From the NCBI GenBank assembly GCA_009924885.1, contig RFQS01000014.1:1-18060 (forward strand): 18,060 bases of DNA, given 5' to 3'. The notes beneath the pieces were generated by a model. It saw only the letters and a list, made by a program, of their open reading frames with translations. It had not been told where the DNA came from and made no database searches. A program made the translations under genes and the position numbers. Below are positions 1-6,717 of the stretch, piece by piece. The DNA is from Pseudomonadota bacterium. GTDB taxonomy: Bacteria; Cyanobacteriota; Vampirovibrionia; LMEP-6097. Positions within the stretch are counted from its first letter, which is position 1. The number at the start of each line of letters is the position of its first letter.

Positions 1-920
1 ATACTCAGCTCGCCGAAAAAATTTCCAACGATAGGATACATGTACTAATTGATCTATCTGGGCACACAGACTTAAATCGACTTAAAACTTTTGGACTAAA
101 ACCCGCTCCGATACAGATGACTTGGCTTGGTCAAGTTGGTACTACTGGTGTTAAGGAAATTGACTATATGATCGCAGATAAATTCCTTATACGAAAAGGG
201 GAAGAGGATTTTTATACAGAAAAAATCCGCTATCTTCCGTTTGGTGGTGCCTACCCTGCAAATGACTATGAAAATCTATATGTAAGTCGCTCACTTGCCA
301 GAAACGACGGAAAAATCATATTTGGGTCATTCAATAACTCTAATAAAATCAATGCTACTGTAATGGAGACATGGTCAAAGATATTAAAATCAGTTCCAGA
401 AAGTCACATATTAATCAGTAACTTTTCATTAGTAGATCCCGATTACAAGATAGAGCTCATTAAAAGCTTTAAAAAACTTGGAATAGACGAATCTAGACTC
501 GAATTTGAGCTGCCTGAAACTAAGGCCTCACACCTACTAAGATTCAGCAAAATAGATATAGCATTAGATACATTTCCCTTTAATGGAGGAACTACAACAC
601 ACGAAACTCTTATGATGAGTGTTCCATTAATAGCCATTGAAGGGGATAGATGGGCAAGTAGAATGTCTGCAGATATATTAATGAATGCAAATTTACCTGA
701 ATTAATTGCTCAAGACAGGCAAGATTATGTTAATAAAATAGTGAATCTTGCAAGATCACCAGAGCAAATAATCTACTATAAAGAAACTATCCGAGAAAAA
801 TATCTAAATTCACCTGCCACAGATATGGAAAGCTTCTCAAATGATTTTGCTGAAGAGATTAAGAATATTTGGGATCAATATTTAACAAGCAAAAAATCAG
901 ATAGAATAACTTATATATAA
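1..920 (+). CDS. O-GlcNAc transferase-like (SPINDLY/GT41) glycosyltransferase, C-terminal part
   Basis: This is a partial gene: the reading frame is open from base 3, so the true start lies before the window and the ATG at 117 is internal. About 305 residues are visible. Numbered from the first visible codon, they contain LIDLSGHT (15-22), a PAPIQ..WLG..GTTG block (34-49), FGSFNN (107-112) and a NGGTTTHE block near 194-201. These are the conserved stretches of the catalytic C-terminal half of GT41 enzymes, which transfer GlcNAc or another sugar from a nucleotide sugar to proteins. Family members usually carry TPR repeats upstream, which here would lie outside the window. The neighbouring rfbF suggests a surface-glycan or protein-glycosylation locus, possibly for flagellin or S-layer; that substrate is inference. 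The usual GYPGTTG appears as GQVGTTG, a mild divergence. Confidence 0.88.
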   Translation, partial: TQLAEKISNDRIHVLIDLSGHTDLNRLKTFGLKPAPIQMTWLGQVGTTGVKEIDYMIADKFLIRKGEEDFYTEKIRYLPFGGAYPANDYENLYVSRSLARNDGKIIFGSFNNSNKINATVMETWSKILKSVPESHILISNFSLVDPDYKIELIKSFKKLGIDESRLEFELPETKASHLLRFSKIDIALDTFPFNGGTTTHETLMMSVPLIAIEGDRWASRMSADILMNANLPELIAQDRQDYVNKIVNLARSPEQIIYYKETIREKYLNSPATDMESFSNDFAEEIKNIWDQYLTSKKSDRITYI

Positions 921-997
921 TTCAAAATATCACCTAATGTACCTAATGCTTAACCTTTAATATTGGTTAATAAGTACTAATAAGGATATCAAAACTT

Positions 998-1837
998 ATG
1001 AAAGCAGTTATATTAGCCGGTGGTCTAGGTACAAGAATAACAGAAGAATCTTATCTTCGCCCCAAACCAATGATAGAAATTGGTGGTAAGCCAATTCTTT
1101 GGCATATTATGAAAATCTACTCTTATCATGGAATAAATGATTTTGTAATTTGTGCTGGATACAAGAGTTATATAATCAAAGAATATTTTGCAAACTATTT
1201 TCTACACCAGTCAGACATAAGCTTTGATATGTCTACGAATCAGATGCAGGTCCATCATAATAGCTGTGAACCCTGGAAAGTTACAATCGTAAATACTGGT
1301 GAAAATACCATGACTGGTGGACGCCTAAAAAGAGTCCAGGAACACATTAAGGATGAAACCTTTTGCATGACCTATGGTGACGGCGTTTCCGATGTTAATT
1401 TAAGTGAATTAATTAAATTTCATCAAAATTCAGGCAAACTTGCAACATTAACAGGAGTCTGCCCTCCTCAAAGATTTGGTGCTTTACAGTTAGGTGAAAA
1501 CAACTCCGTAAAAGGTTTTCAAGAAAAACCAATAGACACAGATAATGGTTGGATCAATGGTGGCTTTTTTGTACTAGAACCAACAGTATTAAATTTAATT
1601 GAAGGAGACTCCTGTATTTGGGAAAAAGAGCCTCTAGAACATCTTGCATTCAGCAATCAACTATCAGCTTTTAAGCACCCAGGATTCTGGTTACCAATGG
1701 ATACCCTCAGAGATAAATTAGAACTAGAAAAACTCTGGGAGTCGAATCAAGCTCCATGGAAACTCTGGGACCCACAAATATCAGTAAATCAAGAATATCA
1801 TTTAGATTATTTTCAAAATCAACTCAGTTTTATTTAA
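998..1837 (+). CDS. rfbF: Glucose-1-phosphate cytidylyltransferase
   Basis: The product makes CDP-glucose from glucose 1-phosphate and CTP, the first step toward CDP-linked 3,6-dideoxyhexoses and related O-antigen sugars in the cytoplasm. The 279-residue protein opens directly with the nucleotidyltransferase signature: GGLGTR at 8-13 followed by RPKPM at 21-25. It has the metal- and sugar-site stretch YGDGVSD at 126-132, GFQEKP at 173-178 and NGGFFVLEP at 188-196. The length is slightly above the usual 257 or so because of a C-terminal tail. The start is supported by AAGGAT about 11 bases upstream and by family members beginning at the same MKAVILAGG. The downstream enzyme rfbG is not next to it, since the following gene is a chaperonin, so the rest of the sugar pathway must lie elsewhere, perhaps upstream. 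Confidence 0.93.
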   Translation: MKAVILAGGLGTRITEESYLRPKPMIEIGGKPILWHIMKIYSYHGINDFVICAGYKSYIIKEYFANYFLHQSDISFDMSTNQMQVHHNSCEPWKVTIVNTGENTMTGGRLKRVQEHIKDETFCMTYGDGVSDVNLSELIKFHQNSGKLATLTGVCPPQRFGALQLGENNSVKGFQEKPIDTDNGWINGGFFVLEPTVLNLIEGDSCIWEKEPLEHLAFSNQLSAFKHPGFWLPMDTLRDKLELEKLWESNQAPWKLWDPQISVNQEYHLDYFQNQLSFI

Positions 1838-1956
1838 AAATAAAATTGATAAAGAAAAGCCCTTCATTAATCTGCCTTTACCCGAAAGGATCTCACAATA
1901 AAAAATACTAATAACTAGCTTTCATCACTGATAATGCTAATCGGGAATATCCTATA

Positions 1957-3468
1957 ATGATAGCTATGGAAGACTCTGTAAGCCACATTCAAACACTTGA
2001 AATAAATATATCTGCAATCAACTCCGTCGCAGATACCGTTCGTCACACCGTTGGACCTAAAGGCTTAGATGTTATGCTAGTCGACCAGTATGGTGATTTT
2101 CAGTGTACGAATGATGGCGTAGCCATACTTTCAGCTATCCAAGTCCAGCATCCAGCAGGGAAGCTTTTAATCGAAATCGCAAAAGCACAGGAAAGACAAA
2201 TCGGAGATGGCACCACTAGTGTGGTTATATTTGCTAGTGAAATTTTAAACCTTGCTTTAGAAAAAATTAAAAATGGGCATCCAGCAATCCCACTCATTAA
2301 AGGGATTTCCATGGCTATTGATAAAACGATAGAATTACTTGAAAGGCACTCCACACCGGTTCAACAGATAGATGATCCTAGATTACGCTCTGCAACACTA
2401 ATTTCAGCAAGAGGAGATAAGGAATTAACCGACCTTCTAATTAAACTTGCAACATATATCTCTGAAAAAAATAGCTTTGAATACTTAATCACTAAATTTG
2501 ACTTCAGTTCCGCGATACACAGCTGCTCACGCAGGGAATCTGAAATTTTTAATTCCTATTTCATTAATAAAAGAGCTCATTATCACTATGATAATGATTT
2601 CTATGACTGTAAATGTTTAATTATAGAAGGTCCATTAGAACCTGAAGCCTTATCTAGTGAAGTAATCAGCACTGATACAGGTGTAACACGCTTAGATGAA
2701 AGTATAGATAAACTCCTCAGCATGGCAGATAAAATAACACATTTAGGCATTAAGGCTATTTTTTTGAGTGGTAGCATTATGCCTAAAATCGAAGAATTCT
2801 TCATTAAAGAAGGAATATTTGTTTTAAGTAACTTAAGACAGATCGATATTAATGCATTAATTCGCATTAGTGGTGCGAGCAAAGCTAGTAGACAAAAGCT
2901 TCTCAACACAGAAGCCTCTACAATAAAAGCACTCAGTGGTACTTTAGAATATATCCAAAGAAGTTCAAGTCCAATAGGGGTATTTATCAAAGGAACTCAA
3001 GCACAGGAAGCTACCCTACTGCTATCAGCAGAATTAGAAAGTGCTTTAGCCGAAAAGAAACGCATAGCCATTGATGCAGCAAATGCCTTTAAAAAATGCT
3101 TAGAGTCTGGTTACGTACTTGGTGGCGGGGTAGCTGAAATTAACCTCATCGAAAGACTTAGAAAATCACAGGACTCACTTTCCTTCGGCAAAGATATTAT
3201 TACGGGCTTTAACATCATTACTGATGCACTTCCAGCGCTATTTAAACAAATCGTAAAAAATGCTGGTTATGACCCTAAGGCTAAACTAGAAAGTATAAAT
3301 TTCAGTGCTAGCAATAAAGATGGTATTGATTTGGATACGGGGGAAATATGCAACTATGATCAGCTTGGCATCTTAGATCCACTTGCCTTGAAGGTTTCTA
3401 TTTTTAAAATAGTTAAAGAGCTCGTAAATCAAGTACTGAAAATCAAACTCATATTACAAGCCAAGTAG
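1957..3468 (+). CDS. Group II (thermosome/CCT)-like chaperonin in a bacterium
   Basis: This is an ATP-dependent ring chaperonin subunit of 503 residues. Its motifs match archaeal and eukaryotic group II chaperonins better than GroEL: TVGPKG (31-36), TNDG (51-54), QHPAGK (64-69), GDGTT (83-87), a GPLEPE stretch where thermosomes have APLEVE, DLDTGE and LDPLALK near the end, and a C-terminus ending like the thermosome ILRIDDIIAA. Both expected ATPase aspartates are present: D53 in TNDG, and D373, which lies 16 residues before GGG (389-391). The apical region is long enough to carry the helical lid protrusion, so it may not need GroES; no groES is nearby. Alternative starts are ATG 1966 or the annotated ATG 1957. 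A TATAAT overlaps ATG 1957, but no good -35 was found. The TAG stop is the first three bases of a palindromic repeat. Sequence divergence suggests a specialised paralogue; whether a normal GroEL exists cannot be seen here. Confidence 0.85.
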   Translation: MIAMEDSVSHIQTLEINISAINSVADTVRHTVGPKGLDVMLVDQYGDFQCTNDGVAILSAIQVQHPAGKLLIEIAKAQERQIGDGTTSVVIFASEILNLALEKIKNGHPAIPLIKGISMAIDKTIELLERHSTPVQQIDDPRLRSATLISARGDKELTDLLIKLATYISEKNSFEYLITKFDFSSAIHSCSRRESEIFNSYFINKRAHYHYDNDFYDCKCLIIEGPLEPEALSSEVISTDTGVTRLDESIDKLLSMADKITHLGIKAIFLSGSIMPKIEEFFIKEGIFVLSNLRQIDINALIRISGASKASRQKLLNTEASTIKALSGTLEYIQRSSSPIGVFIKGTQAQEATLLLSAELESALAEKKRIAIDAANAFKKCLESGYVLGGGVAEINLIERLRKSQDSLSFGKDIITGFNIITDALPALFKQIVKNAGYDPKAKLESINFSASNKDGIDLDTGEICNYDQLGILDPLALKVSIFKIVKELVNQVLKIKLILQAK

Positions 3469-3590
3469 GGACTGCTCGCAAACTTCAATTTCTGCGTTTT
3501 CGTCGTCCTCATGATCCTCATGCACACCTAGTGCACTGCGGTCATTCGTCCTCCTCAGCCTTGAACTTGTACGTTTGTGAGCAGTCCCTA
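3466..3590 (+). repeat. Palindromic element copy A (full length, 125 bp)
   Basis: Eighteen-base terminal arms at 3466-3483 and 3573-3590 are inverted repeats with one difference, which is a G-U pair if transcribed. The interior contains the 34-nt core (3489-3522) that is identical in copies B and C, then an apical hairpin TGCAC-ACCTA-GTGCA. The left arm starts on the TAG stop codon of the chaperonin gene. It lies between two convergent genes (chaperonin and feoB), so it may end transcripts from both sides, but no T-run follows. No target-site duplication was seen. Confidence 0.85.
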
Positions 3591-3599
3591 GTAATACCA

Positions 3600-3638
3600 C
3601 TGCACAACTATAATTTCTGCGTTACTCTCGCTGTGCAG
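3600..3638 (+). repeat. Short hairpin related to the palindromic element (copy F)
   Basis: Seven-base arms CTGCACA and TGTGCAG enclose a 25-base interior that contains TTTCTGCG, the start of the shared core. The left side, beginning ACCACTGCACAACT at 3597, is identical over 14 bases to the short copy inside batD at 6738. It looks like an internally deleted derivative of the 125-bp element. It sits just before the feoB stop codon. Confidence 0.55.
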
Positions 3639-3644
3639 CAGCCC

Positions 3645-5582
3645 TCACAGTACGAACGGCAACACACGAGCTAAAACAGCTCCTATCCCTAAAGCTAGTA
3701 TCCATGAGCTAACCCAAATACCCATAGCTATTTTTAGATTCTTTTCTTTAATCATTACTGCCACCGTCGCAATACAAGGCACGAAAAGAGTTAGTACAAC
3801 ACAAACCGTGACTAATTGAGCAGCACTCAGTGGTATTTCCATTAAGCCAAAAGCACCGAAATCCCTTCTAATCATGCCTAGAATAAAACTCAGGGTAACT
3901 TCTTTAGGTAATAACAGAACATCAGCTAAAATGGGTTCAGCCCAATTAATAATATATTTTAAAATCCCAGTTACTTGTAAAACACTGACGACTAAAGCTG
4001 CGATAAAAAAAGCTGGGATAGCTTCATTCATAAAAACCTTAGTGCGCTGTATCGTTTTCTGCATAAGGTTTTTAAAAATAGGTAATCTAATAGGTGGAAT
4101 ATCCGAGACGAAATGACCGCATTCACCTGGTACTAATTTATTTAAAACCAAGCCGGTAAGAACAAAAACAAGAAATAAAGTCCCACCCCAAATTAACCAT
4201 GGCAAAAAGCCACCGATATTAGTCAAAAGCCCCTGTATTACGCCCAACTGAGCAGAGCAAGGAATAGTCAAACCAAGCAAGGCAATGGTGATAAGCTTCT
4301 CCTTCTTAGTCGATAAGAGCCTAGTCGTGACAGTCGCCATGGTAACACAGCCTCCACCAAGAATCAGAGGAATTATAGCTCTGCCATTCATCCCTAAGCT
4401 CGATAAAACCCCATCCACTAAAACAGCTAAGCGTGGTAAATATCCAGAATCCTCTAAGAAAGCAAGACCTAGATAGAAACCAAATACCAGGGGTAACAAA
4501 AGAGCATAAAGATAAGTAATAGTAAGCGTTAACACACCATAATCACCCACAAGTATAGTACCTAAGGCTCTAGCTGGATCAGTAAACAAAGTACTTGTCA
4601 TGGAAGAACTATCGTAAGGAATTATAGAGCCGACTAAATTTCTCATAAAAGGCTCATAGTAAGCCTTAAAGATATTATTTTCAAGGAAATCAACAGTAGT
4701 ACCAGCGACAAAAACACCCAAAAATAAAAACAGAAAAGTATAAACCACTACTACTGCGGTAAGTGAACCAATTACTGGATTAAGGAATAAATCGCCAAGC
4801 TTATCCATCCACGCAAACTGAATCTCAGAAACAGCTTCCCTCACCAGTTCATCGACTTCACGATTACGGATATTATAAATTTCCTTGCGGTGCGATGTCG
4901 CATTTGAAGGTAAGACTATATCATTAGCTTTAGCAACTTCAGCATCAGCTTCTGCAATAAGCAAAGCAGAGGCCCTATCAAAAACCATCTCTAAATAAGG
5001 AACACAGTAATTATCTACTTCCTTGGATATTCGACCTGGCTTAAACTTAGCATTATCAATAAAATTTAAAATATAATTACGCAGCTCCTCTAAACCCTCT
5101 CCAAGAGTCGCAGAGCTTAGTTCTACGTCTAAACCCAAAGCCTGAGAAATAACCTTCACTTTAACATTTATCTTATGCTTTTTCGCTTCATCATACTGAT
5201 TAATTAAAACCAACATCGGCTTTCCCATATCCGCAAGCTGCTTAGTTAAAAATAAATCACGCCCAAGAGATAAAGCTGAAACGACATTAATAATTAAATC
5301 AGCTTCAAGAATATAGTCACGAGTAACTGTTTCTTCTTCTTGAAGATTTGAGACACTATAAATCCCTGGAGTATCAATGACCTGAAAAGCATAATCAGAG
5401 CAAGGTTTTTCAGTCTCAGAAAGCTTTAAGTTACCGACGCTAACTTCAATAGTAGTACCAGCATAATTACTAACATCTACATAAGAACTGGTTAAATAGT
5501 TAAAAACTACTGACTTGCCGACATTGGGATTGCCAACCAGAGCGACTTTAATAGTTTTTTTTTCGCCCTTAATAAAACTCAT
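3645..5582 (-). CDS. feoB: Ferrous iron transporter FeoB
   Basis: This inner-membrane Fe(II) uptake protein has an N-terminal GTPase and a polytopic C-terminal half. The G motifs are visible: GNPNVGKS (17-24), the TT of the switch I region (43-44), DTPG (70-73), NQYD (128-131, where many homologues have NMxD) and SSATLGEGL (156-164). From about residue 270 the protein is a series of hydrophobic segments typical of the family. At 645 residues it is on the short side (E. coli FeoB is 773) but complete from the ATG at 5582 to TGA. It starts 5 bp after the feoA stop, so the two form one transcript. The promoter and Fur-type site upstream of feoA indicate iron repression. FeoC is absent, as in many bacteria. 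Confidence 0.97.
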   Translation of the reverse strand: MSFIKGEKKTIKVALVGNPNVGKSVVFNYLTSSYVDVSNYAGTTIEVSVGNLKLSETEKPCSDYAFQVIDTPGIYSVSNLQEEETVTRDYILEADLIINVVSALSLGRDLFLTKQLADMGKPMLVLINQYDEAKKHKINVKVKVISQALGLDVELSSATLGEGLEELRNYILNFIDNAKFKPGRISKEVDNYCVPYLEMVFDRASALLIAEADAEVAKANDIVLPSNATSHRKEIYNIRNREVDELVREAVSEIQFAWMDKLGDLFLNPVIGSLTAVVVVYTFLFLFLGVFVAGTTVDFLENNIFKAYYEPFMRNLVGSIIPYDSSSMTSTLFTDPARALGTILVGDYGVLTLTITYLYALLLPLVFGFYLGLAFLEDSGYLPRLAVLVDGVLSSLGMNGRAIIPLILGGGCVTMATVTTRLLSTKKEKLITIALLGLTIPCSAQLGVIQGLLTNIGGFLPWLIWGGTLFLVFVLTGLVLNKLVPGECGHFVSDIPPIRLPIFKNLMQKTIQRTKVFMNEAIPAFFIAALVVSVLQVTGILKYIINWAEPILADVLLLPKEVTLSFILGMIRRDFGAFGLMEIPLSAAQLVTVCVVLTLFVPCIATVAVMIKEKNLKIAMGIWVSSWILALGIGAVLARVLPFVL

Positions 5583-5587
5583 CTACT

Positions 5588-5809
5588 TTATTTAACTGTA
5601 ACTGAAATAGCTTCAGCAAATCTATGAGTGATAGCGACCTGATTAAAAGCACGATCTTTTCTCAAGACCACTGGTCCATAATAACTATGAGAGATACACT
5701 CCGCACTATCACCAGCTTTTATACCCAACGAAAACAGTCTCAGCTCTAGATCTTCTGGAATAAAATCTATCTTAATACTTTGACCTGGTTTAACTTGATT
5801 GAGATTCAT
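5588..5809 (-). CDS. feoA: Ferrous iron transport accessory protein FeoA
   Basis: This 73-residue SH3-like cytoplasmic protein works with FeoB. It shows the family pattern of a LxxVKPGQ-type opening (LNQVKPGQS, 3-11), a central RLFSLGIKAGD stretch (24-34) and a closing small-strand region ending ISVTVK. It is the first gene of the feoAB transcript, 5 bp ahead of feoB, and the preceding 100 bp hold the promoter and Fur-type palindrome. No clear Shine-Dalgarno sequence is visible before the ATG at 5809. Confidence 0.93.
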   Translation of the reverse strand: MNLNQVKPGQSIKIDFIPEDLELRLFSLGIKAGDSAECISHSYYGPVVLRKDRAFNQVAITHRFAEAISVTVK

Positions 5810-5841
5810 AAATTACGAGGTTATTTAACGAATTAACAATG

Positions 5842-5858
5842 TTGAGAATAATTCTCAA
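5842..5858 (-). promoter_or_regulatory. Fur-type operator of feoAB
   Basis: TTGAGAATAATTCTCAA is a perfect 8-1-8 palindrome. It contains the 7-1-7 pattern TGAGAAT-A-ATTCTCA that fits Fur binding sites. It lies about 9-25 bases downstream of the predicted feoAB transcription start, a position where bound Fur would block initiation. Assignment to Fur is inferred from the motif and from the feoAB context. Confidence 0.8.
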
Positions 5859-5873
5859 AAACACTATATAAAG

Positions 5874-5902
5874 ATTATAGCAATTTATTTTCATTGCTAC
5901 AA
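5874..5902 (-). promoter_or_regulatory. Sigma-70 promoter of feoAB
   Basis: Read on the minus strand, TTGTAG (5897-5902) and a perfect TATAAT (5874-5879) are separated by 17 bases. The predicted start near 5867 gives a leader of about 58 bases that contains the Fur-type palindrome. On the plus strand the same bases hold TACAAT at 5898-5903, a possible -10 for the divergent small gene, so the two promoters may overlap. Confidence 0.75.
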
Positions 5903-5982
5903 TAGTCACAGTGACAAGCGAACACACTAAAGTTACAAGCTGTTCTGTGACTGGCATGCCAATCTGCAGGAGAATGTTCAAT

Positions 5983-6216
5983 ATGAACCTAGCTTTAGGT
6001 TACACTGAAGAATTTTATTCTCTTAAAACTCTTGCAGAAAAGCATGACATGAGCATGGAGGCGATGTTTGATTTTTCCCTAGATTATATTCAATCTAGAG
6101 AATGTTTTCGTAAGGAGTGGGACAAAATGCTAAACCCTAGTGAATGTCCATTAACCAATGACTGCGTAATTGATAAGTGTTTTAAAAAGTCACACAACGT
6201 GCAGCTTCAAGCCTAA
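5983..6216 (+). CDS. Small Cys-containing protein of unknown function, divergent from feoAB
   Basis: I do not recognise this 77-residue protein. It has no membrane segment. The N-terminal half reads as alpha-helical (LKTLAEKHDMSMEAMFDFSLDYIQ), and the C-terminal third carries three cysteines in CPLTNDCVIDKC, with another near ECF earlier, a pattern that could bind metal. The frame is open back to GTG 5911, but the start at ATG 5983 is preferred because AGGAG lies 10 bases upstream at 5968-5972; the ATG at 5974 would be too close. It is transcribed away from feoAB, sharing the intergenic region with the Fur-type site, so iron-linked expression is possible but unproven. It ends 18 bp before hldE and may be the first gene of that operon. 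Confidence 0.6.
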   Translation: MNLALGYTEEFYSLKTLAEKHDMSMEAMFDFSLDYIQSRECFRKEWDKMLNPSECPLTNDCVIDKCFKKSHNVQLQA

Positions 6217-6234
6217 AGAAGTAAAATATTTAAT

Positions 6235-6717
6235 ATGATTATCAATACAGATCAAGACTTAGAAAAGTTTTCAAAGGAGAACTCACAGCCTCTAATTCTT
6301 ACCAATGGCTGTTTTGACATTTTACACGTAGGACATCTGCGCTATCTACAAGCATCCAAGGCTTTAGACTCACAGGCATTATTAATAGTAGGGTTAAATT
6401 CAGATAGCAGTGTTAAAAAACTCAAAGGCGACAAGCGCCCAATAAACTCTGAGCTTGAACGAGCAGAACTACTTCTCGGCTTAAAGCCAGTGGATCATGT
6501 AATTATTTTCAGTGAAAGCACTGCTTCCAAGCTGCTTTTAACATTAAGACCGATTATCTACACGAAGGGCGGTGATTATGATTTAAATGATTATGAAAAA
6601 TGCCCTGAATTTAAAGTAGCGAATGAAATTAACTGTAAAATTATATTAATTAATTTTGAACAAGGATACTCTAGTACTAAATCTATCTCTCTTTTAGGTA
6701 GTGATCAAAATGCCTGA
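6235..6717 (+). CDS. rfaE2: D-glycero-beta-D-manno-heptose 1-phosphate adenylyltransferase (HldE C-terminal domain type)
   Basis: This cytoplasmic enzyme makes ADP-heptose for LPS inner core from heptose 1-phosphate and ATP. The 160-residue protein is the stand-alone nucleotidyltransferase domain. It shows TNGCFDILHVGH (23-34) with the HxGH catalytic motif, VGLNSDSSV..LKG..RP (52-69), TKGGDYD in the second half and GYSSTKSI near the C-terminus, where family members have a Ser/Thr-rich GYSTT. The kinase domain of bifunctional HldE is absent and must be encoded elsewhere. Its last 8 bases overlap the ATG-initiated batD gene, pointing to translational coupling. Presence of this enzyme supports an LPS-bearing outer membrane. 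Confidence 0.93.
   Translation: MIINTDQDLEKFSKENSQPLILTNGCFDILHVGHLRYLQASKALDSQALLIVGLNSDSSVKKLKGDKRPINSELERAELLLGLKPVDHVIIFSESTASKLLLTLRPIIYTKGGDYDLNDYEKCPEFKVANEINCKIILINFEQGYSSTKSISLLGSDQNA

Noticed and set aside
952..972. TTAACC...GGTTAA hairpin after the glycosyltransferase gene
   Set aside because: The stem is only 6 bp with a 9-base loop and no T-run, so a terminator call is not supported.
1951..1956. TATAAT as a promoter of the chaperonin gene
   Set aside because: It overlaps the annotated ATG, and the bases 17-18 upstream do not resemble a -35. It would require a leaderless start at ATG 1966.
2601..2990. 129-codon open frame on the minus strand
   Set aside because: It lies entirely inside the chaperonin gene on the opposite strand, with no recognisable domain and no ribosome binding site, so it is a shadow frame.
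1957..3468. Naming the chaperonin GroEL
   Set aside because: The apical and equatorial motifs (QHPAGK, TNDG, GPLEPE, C-terminal ILKIK) fit group II chaperonins, and the GroEL apical signature around VKAPGFGDRR is absent.
3466..3590. Copy A as an insertion sequence or a rho-independent terminator
   Set aside because: It is too short for a transposase, shows no target duplication, and no T-run follows either arm. A structured repeat is the better description.
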